From Clostridia bacterium (lineage in GTDB: Bacteria; Bacillota_A; Clostridia; Oscillospirales; Butyricicoccaceae): 5,251 nucleotides of DNA. The notes beneath the pieces were generated by a model. That model was not told the origin of the DNA and searched no databases. It saw only the letters and a list, made by a program, of their open reading frames with translations. The position numbers and the translations under genes were made by a program. The stretch spans positions 1-5,251 of the forward strand of contig JAFOHJ010000209.1 in NCBI GenBank assembly GCA_017421885.1. The letters run 5' to 3'. Below, piece after piece: positions 1-5,046 of the stretch. Within the stretch, counting starts at the first letter, position 1; each line of letters opens with the position of its first letter.

Positions 1-448
1 ACATTTCATAGTCGACCTTCCTTACGCAGCCGAGTATAATGCCCTCTTCATCCAGCAGCAGTATGTTTGTGCGCTTGCCCATGAGCTCGCACACCAGCTT
101 CTTCTCCGACACCCTTCCCAGCTCGTCGGTGGAGGTGAAAGAGATCATCATGATCCTCTCGCCGCCCGGCTGAGTGACCGAAAGGATCTTGCCGCCCTGC
201 ATGTGCTTGCGCAGCAGCATGCACAGCATGGGGGGCTGAGGGGGATTTTCGGGCCTGAGGGCCGTCATATAGATGCCGGCATTGGTGCCGCCGCAGGAGA
301 TCATCAGCCTGCCCGAACCCATAGTGCCTCTGATGCTGAGGACTACCTCGGTGGGGCGGGGCATGAAGATCTTGTCTATCCTTGCGCCCTTTAGCTCTTC
401 ATCAAGGGCAAGGGTCTGAGCCTTTATTACAAAACTGTCGAGTGACAT
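1..448 (-). CDS. rqcH: RqcH / NFACT-family ribosome quality control protein, N-terminal part (runs off window)
   Basis: RqcH (Rqc2/NEMF homologue, formerly annotated FbpA, fibronectin-binding protein) binds obstructed 50S subunits carrying peptidyl-tRNA and recruits Ala-tRNA to add C-terminal alanine tails that mark stalled chains for degradation. This is family knowledge. The minus frame from the ATG at 448 is open to the window edge and gives 149 residues, about a quarter of a usual 560-600 aa protein, all within the NFACT-N domain. Visible family signatures are the start MSLDSFVIKA, RIDKIF at 23-28, PPMLCMLLRKH at 72-82, ERIMM at 97-101 and GKRTNILLLDE at 124-134. The start is supported by GGAGGAG 8 nt upstream. 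The first 22 nt lie inside the 3' end of trmK, so the two genes are probably translationally coupled. The residue pair matching the functional Asp97-Arg98 of B. subtilis RqcH is Glu97-Arg98 here. The truncation is only the window boundary. Confidence 0.93.
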   Translation of the reverse strand, partial: MSLDSFVIKAQTLALDEELKGARIDKIFMPRPTEVVLSIRGTMGSGRLMISCGGTNAGIYMTALRPENPPQPPMLCMLLRKHMQGGKILSVTQPGGERIMMISFTSTDELGRVSEKKLVCELMGKRTNILLLDEEGIILGCVRKVDYEM

Positions 449-1083
449 CTTATCTTCTCCTCCAGCATGGCCAGCATACGGCTGTCGGCTGCGTTTCCGC
501 TGCCGCGGTAGATATGGCGGTATTTCCCCGCTGTCATTTCAAGGTAATCACGGAACAAGGGATCTCGCTCCATGGCTGCGCTCCACAACATGTGGTCCTC
601 GCCCTCATATTCTCCCGATTCTATGCGCATGAGGACATAAAGTCTGCGGTCTTCCCACACAAGGCGCTCTTCGGTGATGTTATATCCGTTTTTAAGGCAG
701 AACTCGCGCAGACGCTCCTGCTTGCTCATGGGCTGAGCAATAACTGCCGCCTTTCGCACCCACTCGGCACGTGAAATAATGTCGGCGATAAGGTCGCCGC
801 CCATGCCGCAGATGGTTATGACATCGCCCTCGCCGCCTTCAATGCCATTGAGACCGTCGGTGAGTACGGTTTCGATCCTGTCCTCGAGGCCGTGCTGAGC
901 GATATTCTTTTTTGCATTTTCAAGGGGGCCCTTTCTAAGGTCGCAGGCGAGTCCTTTCAGGGCCTTTCCATCCTCCACCATGCGGATGATGAGATATCCG
1001 TGGTCGCAGCCCACATCAACGGCGCGGCTGCAGGCAGGGCACATCTCGGCACACAGCTCGAGGCGGGGTGTAAGTTTGATCAT
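427..1083 (-). CDS. trmK: tRNA (adenine(22)-N1)-methyltransferase TrmK
   Basis: TrmK uses S-adenosylmethionine to methylate N1 of adenine 22 in the D-loop region of some tRNAs; it is a cytoplasmic enzyme found in many Gram-positive bacteria. The 218-aa product shows the Rossmann-fold SAM motif I DVGCDHGYL at residues 23-31, an acidic residue after strand 2 (D48, in ACDLRKGPL), TDG at 75-77 and the family signature ITICGMGG at 89-96. AQP at 116-118 matches the LQP of B. subtilis TrmK (YqfN). A charged helical C-terminal part (about 160-218) matches the coiled-coil domain of the family, and total length is slightly under the roughly 235 aa of the B. subtilis protein. The ATG at 1083 has GGAG 8 nt upstream. 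A hairpin terminator from the preceding gene ends only a few bases before this ribosome binding site, and no separate promoter is visible. The 3' end overlaps rqcH by 22 nt. Confidence 0.93.
   Translation of the reverse strand: MIKLTPRLELCAEMCPACSRAVDVGCDHGYLIIRMVEDGKALKGLACDLRKGPLENAKKNIAQHGLEDRIETVLTDGLNGIEGGEGDVITICGMGGDLIADIISRAEWVRKAAVIAQPMSKQERLREFCLKNGYNITEERLVWEDRRLYVLMRIESGEYEGEDHMLWSAAMERDPLFRDYLEMTAGKYRHIYRGSGNAADSRMLAMLEEKIRCHSTVL
457..463 (-). promoter_or_regulatory. Ribosome binding site of rqcH inside trmK
   Basis: The minus strand reads GGAGGAG followed by 8 nt and then ATG at 448. This strong Shine-Dalgarno sequence lies wholly within the last codons of trmK and fixes the rqcH start, which makes the 22-nt gene overlap real rather than an artefact of choosing the longest frame. 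Confidence 0.85.
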
Positions 1084-1097
1084 AAATATATCTCCGT

Positions 1098-1129
1098 ATA
1101 AAACAATGAGACGACCATAGGCCGCCTCA
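1098..1129 (-). terminator. Intrinsic terminator between the DUF1858 gene and trmK
   Basis: On the minus strand TGAGGCGGCC (1129-1120) pairs with GGTCGTCTCA (1116-1107) around a 3-nt TAT loop. This is a 10-bp stem with two G-U pairs, followed directly by TTGTTTTAT (1106-1098). It lies 28 nt after the stop of the DUF1858 gene, as expected for a Rho-independent terminator. Oddly, the U-tract ends only two bases before the trmK ribosome binding site (1092-1095), so any trmK transcript must read through it or start within it. Partial termination (attenuation between the two genes) is an inference. Confidence 0.8.
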
Positions 1130-1157
1130 CCATTTGAATCATTTGTTTATCTGCTGC

Positions 1158-1358
1158 TTAGTGCATTGCAAAGTAAGCGTTGAGACGTTCAACCAGCTCA
1201 TCAGCATTGAGACCGTGAACAACAGCAGCCTCTGCGATCGACTCTACAGCCGAGCTGGGGCAGCCAACACAGAACATGCCGCACTCAAAGAATGCTTCTG
1301 CAGCACCCATATCCTCAGCAAGGATCTCGCCGATGATGGAATCTTTTGTAACAACCAT
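1158..1358 (-). CDS. DUF1858 / hybrid-cluster-protein-associated redox disulfide domain protein
   Basis: This is a 66-aa single-domain protein of the DUF1858 family (the TIGR03980 'prismane-associated redox disulfide' type). Such proteins are small and cytoplasmic and are thought to handle thiol/disulfide or metal chemistry; their substrate is not established. The sequence shows a helical N-terminus (TKDSIIGEIL, 4-13), then the diagnostic FCVGCP at 29-34 with Cys30 and Cys33 as the CxxC pair, and a C-terminal helix containing VHGLNADELVERLNA (48-62). An extra Cys26 precedes the CxxC. I place the start at the ATG at 1358, not at the in-frame ATG at 1373. GGAGGT (1371-1366) lies 7 nt before 1358, and the upstream ATG codon overlaps that site, so it cannot use it. 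A near-consensus promoter lies about 40 nt upstream and a hairpin terminator follows, so it can be a single-gene transcript with read-through into trmK-rqcH. Confidence 0.88.
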   Translation of the reverse strand: MVVTKDSIIGEILAEDMGAAEAFFECGMFCVGCPSSAVESIAEAAVVHGLNADELVERLNAYFAMH

Positions 1359-1365
1359 GTGAATT

Positions 1366-1371
1366 ACCTCC
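1366..1371 (-). promoter_or_regulatory. Ribosome binding site that sets the DUF1858 gene start
   Basis: The minus strand reads GGAGGT, then 7 nt, then ATG at 1358. The in-frame ATG at 1373-1371 shares its last base with this site and has no Shine-Dalgarno of its own, so the shorter 66-aa product is preferred over the 71-aa reading. Confidence 0.85.
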
Positions 1372-1393
1372 ATAATAGGATTTTTACATGCTT

Positions 1394-1422
1394 ATTATAC
1401 AGTATAAACGCCCGGATGTAAA
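1394..1422 (-). promoter_or_regulatory. Sigma-A type promoter for the DUF1858 gene
   Basis: The minus strand carries TTTACA (1422-1417) as the -35 box, a spacer of exactly 17 nt, and a perfect TATAAT (1399-1394) as the -10 box. Transcription would start near 1387, giving a leader of about 30 nt with the GGAGGT ribosome binding site. It is the only convincing promoter in the window and is the best candidate for expression of the DUF1858 gene and, by read-through, trmK and rqcH. Confidence 0.85.
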
Positions 1423-1455
1423 TTATTTTATTTTCTGGAGCTGTTGTAAATACAT

Positions 1456-1470
1456 TCCTGAAAATCAGGA
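1456..1470 (-). terminator. Weak hairpin after the DUF7336-like gene (possible terminator)
   Basis: Minus-strand TCCTGA and TCAGGA form a perfect 6-bp stem with a 3-nt loop, starting 4 nt after the stop at 1475. The following sequence (ATGTATTTAC) is only loosely T-rich and the stem is short and half A-T, so termination here would be inefficient. It is listed because nothing else visible separates this gene from the next promoter. Confidence 0.3.
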
Positions 1471-1474
1471 TGGT

Positions 1475-1702
1475 TTATAGATTTTCTACAAACCCTTCAG
1501 ACCATTCCCCTTTATTAATTTCGTACTTGTCTACCGTAAAACACTCCTCATCAAAATCTCTGAAACCGGGAAGATCTTTATAGATTTGAATGATTTCATT
1601 TGCTTTTTCTTCACTATCAAATATACCTATAATTTTAGCTTCTTCATGTTCATTATCTCTGCCGTATAGGTATGCGTGCTGTACTAAATAAACAAATCTC
1701 AT
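1475..1702 (-). CDS. Small DUF7336-like protein of unknown function, AT-rich
   Basis: The 75-aa product begins with a hydrophobic strand ending in a Gln-His pair (VYLVQHAY, 4-11). It continues with KIIGIFDSEEKANEII (23-38), LPGF at 44-47, then DKYEINKGEWSEGF at 58-71. This pattern (a YLxQHxY strand, a K-x-IGIxxSxxKA helix, a PGF turn and a W-x-EGF end) matches my recollection of the DUF7336 family; its function is unknown and I assign none. There is no signal peptide or membrane segment, so it is probably cytoplasmic. The ATG at 1702 is preceded by AGGAGA 9 nt upstream (1717-1712), a real translation signal. Two 60-base blocks counted by eye are about 37% and 30% GC, against about 70% in one block of glsA, suggesting recent acquisition. 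It stands alone between the glsA terminator and the DUF1858 promoter. An immunity-type role is possible but unsupported here. Confidence 0.72.
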   Translation of the reverse strand: MRFVYLVQHAYLYGRDNEHEEAKIIGIFDSEEKANEIIQIYKDLPGFRDFDEECFTVDKYEINKGEWSEGFVENL

Positions 1703-1773
1703 TTATGTTTATCTCCTAAATAGCGTTGTCATTCGTCCGAAATACTTGTCTGTCTATCGAAAGCATTGTTGTC

Positions 1774-1803
1774 AATATATAAAGCCACCCAAAGGGTGGC
1801 TTT
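1774..1803 (-). terminator. Strong intrinsic terminator after glsA
   Basis: The minus strand reads AAAGCCACCC, loop TTT, GGGTGGCTTT, a perfect 10-bp stem (1803-1794 with 1790-1781) followed by ATATATT. It begins 5 nt after the glsA stop and ends the peptidase/PLP-enzyme/glutaminase run. The plus-strand reading forms the same hairpin but has only a short T run, so minus-strand use is favoured. Confidence 0.9.
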
Positions 1804-1808
1804 ATGCA

Positions 1809-2726
1809 TCAGAAAATACTGAGATACATTTTGTGGCTGAGCTCTTCGAGAGCCTTTGTGCCCGCAAGGCTGTTGCCCTTCTCGTCGAGGCCCGGCGAGA
1901 AAATGCCGATGCCCATGCGGGTGGGAACGACCGCCATGATGCCGCCGCCTACGCCGCTCTTGGCGGGAACGCCGACTCTTACGGCAAAGTCGCCCGAGCC
2001 GTCATACATACCGCAGGTGACGAGGACCGCGTTTACAAAGCGGGCCAGCTCGGCAGGGAATACCCTCTCATCAGAGATGGGCAGCTTGCCGCGGCTTGCA
2101 AAAACATAGGCGATTCGCGCAAGGTCCTTGCAGGTGACACTGATAGAGCATGCCTTGAAATAGCAGTCAAGAACATCTTCCACATCATCATCGAGCATAC
2201 CGTAGGACTTGAGCATGAATGCCAGAGCACGATTCTTGTTGCCTGTGCGTTTTTCCGACAGGTAGACCGCCTCGTCCAGATGGATATTGGGGTTGCCGGC
2301 AAGCTTTCGTGTAAGCTCCAGCAGGCGCTCAAAGCGCTCGTTATAGTCTTTTCCCTTGATAAGGCTGCACATGGCAATGGCACCCATGTTGACCATGGGG
2401 TTAATGTGCTGGCTGAGCAGAGTCTGATCGGTGACATTGATGGCGTCAAAGGGCTTGCCCGTGGCCTCGACACCGATGCGCGAACGCACCTCGTCGATGC
2501 CGTTGTCCATGAGTGCAAGCAGCAGAAGAATAGGCTTTACAACGCTCTGTATGGTGAACTGTTTTTTATAATCACCGGCGCGGAAGGCCTGTCCGTTGCT
2601 GGAAATGACATAGATGCCAAGGTCGTTGACATCGCCCTTTGCCAGTTCGGGGATATAGCTGGCAGGTTTGCCAAGCTTCTTATATTGTGATGCGTTATCG
2701 AGGATCTCTTCAAGCAGTGCTTCCAA
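1809..2726 (-). CDS. glsA: Glutaminase (GlsA)
   Basis: This is a cytoplasmic glutaminase of the serine-dependent beta-lactamase-like fold (EC 3.5.1.2), hydrolysing L-glutamine to L-glutamate and ammonia. From the TTG at 2726 the product is 305 aa, a normal length. Visible family residues are the nucleophile/base motif S61-x-x-K64 in FTIQSVVKP, N113 in PMVNMGAIA, E158 and N165 in YLSEKRTGNKNRA, and Y189 in CYFKACS. Y241 sits in CGMYDGSG, and V259 in the hallmark KSGVGGGI (256-263). Spacing agrees with the substrate-binding residues known for E. coli glutaminase. Start choice: the first possible TTG (2735) is fused to the Shine-Dalgarno AGAGG (2740-2736) with no spacer, whereas the in-frame TTG at 2726 lies 9 nt from it. 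The frame has no ATG near its beginning. The gene follows the PLP enzyme by 18 nt and is closed by a strong terminator, so it is the last gene of that operon. Confidence 0.95.
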   Translation of the reverse strand: MEALLEEILDNASQYKKLGKPASYIPELAKGDVNDLGIYVISSNGQAFRAGDYKKQFTIQSVVKPILLLLALMDNGIDEVRSRIGVEATGKPFDAINVTDQTLLSQHINPMVNMGAIAMCSLIKGKDYNERFERLLELTRKLAGNPNIHLDEAVYLSEKRTGNKNRALAFMLKSYGMLDDDVEDVLDCYFKACSISVTCKDLARIAYVFASRGKLPISDERVFPAELARFVNAVLVTCGMYDGSGDFAVRVGVPAKSGVGGGIMAVVPTRMGIGIFSPGLDEKGNSLAGTKALEELSHKMYLSIF

Positions 2727-2735
2727 AAAAATCAA

Positions 2736-2740
2736 CCTCT
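2736..2740 (-). promoter_or_regulatory. Ribosome binding site favouring a TTG start for glsA
   Basis: Minus-strand AGAGG lies between the stop of the PLP-enzyme gene and glsA. Distance to the TTG at 2726 is 9 nt; distance to the TTG at 2735 is zero. The sequence therefore argues for initiation at 2726, which removes three residues from the longest reading. Confidence 0.7.
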
Positions 2741-2744
2741 AATC

Positions 2745-3998
2745 TTATTTGTTGTCGTTGAGAAGCGACTGGACAGCCGTCATGATGCCCAGCTTGCCGC
2801 TTTCGTATGTGAGGCCGCCCTGAATGAAGGCGGTGTAGGGAGGACGCATGGGGCCGTCGGCCGACAGCTCGATGGAAGAACCCTGAATGAATGCGCCGGC
2901 TGCCATAATTACCTCGTCAGAATAGCCGGGCATAGCCCAGGGCTCGGGTGTGACATAGGAGTCGACGGGCGAACCGGCCTGAATGCCGCGGCAGAATGCC
3001 TTGAGCTTTTCGGGCGCACCAAAGTTTACGGTGTGGATGATATCAAGGCCGGCTCTGTCGGGCGAGGGAGTTACCTCGTATCCGAGAAGGCCCATAAGAT
3101 ATGTGCAGAAGGATGCCGTCTTGAGGGCCTGTGCCGTTGTGTGGGGGGCCATGAAGAAGCCCTGATAGAGGGCGCGGTTCTGGCCCAGCGATGCGCCGCA
3201 CTCGGCGCCGATGCCGGGAAGGGTCAGGCGGCAGGCAGCACGATCGACCAGATCCTTACGGCCGGCAACATAGCCGCCCGAGGGGGCAAGTCCGCCGCCG
3301 GGATTCTTGATAAGTGAGCCGCAGATAAGGTCGGCGCCTACCTGTGTGGGCTCGCGTGTGTCGCAGAACTCGCCGTAGCAGTTGTCGACCATGATAACGG
3401 CCTCGGGGTTGACCTCGCGTACGATCGAGCAGATGCGGCCGATCTCGTCGATGGAAAGGGTCTGGCGGATGTCATAGCCGCGGGAGCGCTGGATATAGAC
3501 TGCCTTGATATGAGGCTCGGCCGCACGGACACGGATGGCGTCCCAGTCGGGAAGTCCGTCCTTCATATCTACGATCTCAAAGCCTATGCCATAGTCGGCA
3601 AAGGTGCCGCCCAGCTTGCCGTGCTGTCCGGTGACGGTCTGAAGAGTGTCGTATACATTGCCAGTGACCGACAGCATGGTGTCGCCGCTGGTAACGCAGG
3701 CAAAGAGGCCGCAGGTGATGGCATGGGAGCCGTTTACAAAGCCGGTGCGGACCAGGGCTGCCTCTGCGCCGAAGACTTCGGCATAGATCTCTTCAAGCCT
3801 GTCGCGTCCCTGATCGTCATATCCATAGCCGGTGGTGCCGCTGAAGTAGGAGTCGGACACGCGGTGGTTGGAGAATGCGGTCAGGATCTTCTGTGTGTTC
3901 TGAAAGGAGACCCGGTCAATGGCTTTAAAGCGGAGGGCTGCAAGCTCCTCCGCTTTTTCGGCCAGTTCCCAGAGCTCCGGTGTGAAATCAAAGCTCAT
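2745..3998 (-). CDS. PLP-dependent 'methionine gamma-lyase / aluminium resistance' family protein (YnbB-like)
   Basis: This 417-aa protein belongs to the fold-type I PLP enzyme family (Pfam Met_gamma_lyase, YnbB-like), often labelled aluminium resistance protein or cystathionine beta-lyase/methionine gamma-lyase family. The true substrate is not firmly known. The product shows the family signature SGTTGYGYDDQGR (53-65) near the N-terminus and a cofactor-binding aspartate, D205 in VDNCYGEF. K231 in GSLIKNPGGG is the expected Schiff-base lysine, followed by GGYVAG at 241-246. The C-terminal domain ends in RPPYTAFIQGGLTYES (385-400), which looks complete. The ATG at 3998 is preceded by AGGAG at an unusually long distance (14 nt), with no in-frame start between them, so translation may depend on coupling to the peptidase gene 27 nt upstream. 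It sits between that gene and glsA, suggesting amino-acid catabolism. In B. subtilis the family member ynbB lies next to glnR-glnA, another link to glutamine. Confidence 0.92.
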   Translation of the reverse strand: MSFDFTPELWELAEKAEELAALRFKAIDRVSFQNTQKILTAFSNHRVSDSYFSGTTGYGYDDQGRDRLEEIYAEVFGAEAALVRTGFVNGSHAITCGLFACVTSGDTMLSVTGNVYDTLQTVTGQHGKLGGTFADYGIGFEIVDMKDGLPDWDAIRVRAAEPHIKAVYIQRSRGYDIRQTLSIDEIGRICSIVREVNPEAVIMVDNCYGEFCDTREPTQVGADLICGSLIKNPGGGLAPSGGYVAGRKDLVDRAACRLTLPGIGAECGASLGQNRALYQGFFMAPHTTAQALKTASFCTYLMGLLGYEVTPSPDRAGLDIIHTVNFGAPEKLKAFCRGIQAGSPVDSYVTPEPWAMPGYSDEVIMAAGAFIQGSSIELSADGPMRPPYTAFIQGGLTYESGKLGIMTAVQSLLNDNK

Positions 3999-4025
3999 TT
4001 TGGAAAAGTTTACTCCTGTTTTGGA

Positions 4026-5030
4026 TTATTCGCTGAGTGCCGATACAAGGATCGAAACGGCGCCCTCTACGTCGGAGATGCTGTAAATCTCGCGGGGAGA
4101 ATGTACGTTTCTTGTGGGGATGGATACGCCGCCGGCAAAAATGCCGCCTCTTGTGCGCTGGATAGCGCCGGCATCGGTGCCGCCCGAAAGCAGGATCTCG
4201 TCCTGATAGGTGACTCCGGCTCTCTCGGCTGCCTCACGCAGGAAGTTTACTACCTGAGGATTGCAGACCAGCGATCCGTCCTTGATCTTTACTGTTGCAC
4301 CCTTGCCCAGCTTGACATCGCAGTAGGTGTTGGAGCTGGGTGTGTCGCCTGCGCCGCATACGTCGACCGCGATACCCATATAGGGATGGATCTGATATGC
4401 CGAAGTGCCTGCGCCGCGGAGGCCGGGCTCTTCCTGGCAGGAGAATACGAAGTATACGTCATAGGGCGAGCTCTTGAGCTGCTCCATGACCTTGAGCAGA
4501 ACGATGCAGGCAACAAGGTCGTCGGCATAGGGAGTCATGATCATGCCGTTCTGCTCGCAGGCCTCGCCTGTAAATACGCAGACATCTCCGATATTAACTA
4601 CCTTTGCGGCATTCTCATAAGAGCCTGCGCCGATATCGATATAGAAGGAGTTTGTGCGGACATCGGCCATGTTCTTCTTGCTCTCAACGCCCCACTTCTC
4701 GCACATGATAACGCCTCTTGTTCCGTTGGGGAAGCGTACCGAGGTACGGTGCAGGAATGCGGGGTTGTGGCCGCCGATGGGCTCGAAGCGCAGGCGTCCC
4801 TTCTCTTCGATAAAGGTGACCATAAAGCCGATCAGGTCCATGTGGGCCGACAGCATGATCTTCTTGCCCTCGCCCTTCTTATGGCAGATGACATTACCCA
4901 TTGCATCGGTGGTGATCTCGTCGACAAAGGGCTTTGCCAGCTCGGCAAGATGTGCGCCTACCTTTGCCTCGAAGCCGGAGGGGAGCGCCAGCGAAAGGAG
5001 CTCGTTCTGAAGTGTCAAAATATCAAACAT
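4026..5030 (-). CDS. M42 family metallopeptidase (tetrahedral aminopeptidase type), complete
   Basis: M42 enzymes are cytoplasmic di-metal aminopeptidases (relatives of YsdC, FrvX and TET peptidases) that usually assemble into large dodecamers and trim short peptides. The 334-aa product is near full family length and shows the ligand set in order: H63 in SAHMDLIGFMV, bridging D170 in YADDLVAC, general-base E200 and ligand E201 in CQEEPGLRGAG, D223 in AVDVCGAGDTP, and H310 in NVHSPRE. The C-terminal GGTDAGAI (283-290) is also typical. One oddity is that the usual D-N-R or D-D-R at the bridging aspartate reads D-D-L (170-172), losing the arginine. The start is the ATG at 5030, with AGGAGG (5046-5041) 10 nt upstream. 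A 4-codon out-of-frame ATG frame begins at 5037 between site and start, of doubtful meaning. It follows a second M42 gene by 16 nt and precedes the PLP-enzyme gene by 27 nt. Exact peptide preference cannot be read from the sequence. Confidence 0.93.
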   Translation of the reverse strand: MFDILTLQNELLSLALPSGFEAKVGAHLAELAKPFVDEITTDAMGNVICHKKGEGKKIMLSAHMDLIGFMVTFIEEKGRLRFEPIGGHNPAFLHRTSVRFPNGTRGVIMCEKWGVESKKNMADVRTNSFYIDIGAGSYENAAKVVNIGDVCVFTGEACEQNGMIMTPYADDLVACIVLLKVMEQLKSSPYDVYFVFSCQEEPGLRGAGTSAYQIHPYMGIAVDVCGAGDTPSSNTYCDVKLGKGATVKIKDGSLVCNPQVVNFLREAAERAGVTYQDEILLSGGTDAGAIQRTRGGIFAGGVSIPTRNVHSPREIYSISDVEGAVSILVSALSE

Positions 5031-5046
5031 AGTTCATTTCCCTCCT

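Noticed and set aside
382..774. Plus-strand open frame of 130 codons
   Set aside because: It is antisense to trmK and the rqcH start, with no recognisable product. The minus-strand genes have conserved motifs and ribosome binding sites.
1747..1775. Possible promoter for the DUF7336-like gene, with a perfect TTGACA at 1775-1770
   Set aside because: No acceptable -10 box lies 16-18 nt downstream (CAGACA at 17 nt), so I could not support a promoter; the gene may use another signal I cannot see.
1703..1808. Longest intergenic stretch, examined for riboswitch, small RNA, attachment site or mobile-element ends
   Set aside because: Apart from the glsA terminator and the ribosome binding site of the 75-aa gene I found no conserved RNA structure, direct repeats or inverted terminal repeats flanking the AT-rich gene.
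1746..2690. Plus-strand open frame of 314 codons
   Set aside because: It is antisense to glsA, whose catalytic residues are all intact, and it runs through the glsA terminator hairpin. It is a shadow frame.
5026..5037. Four-codon out-of-frame frame (ATG AAC TAT GTT then stop) before the complete M42 gene start
   Set aside because: It is too short and too close to the Shine-Dalgarno site to be a likely leader peptide; chance is the simplest explanation.
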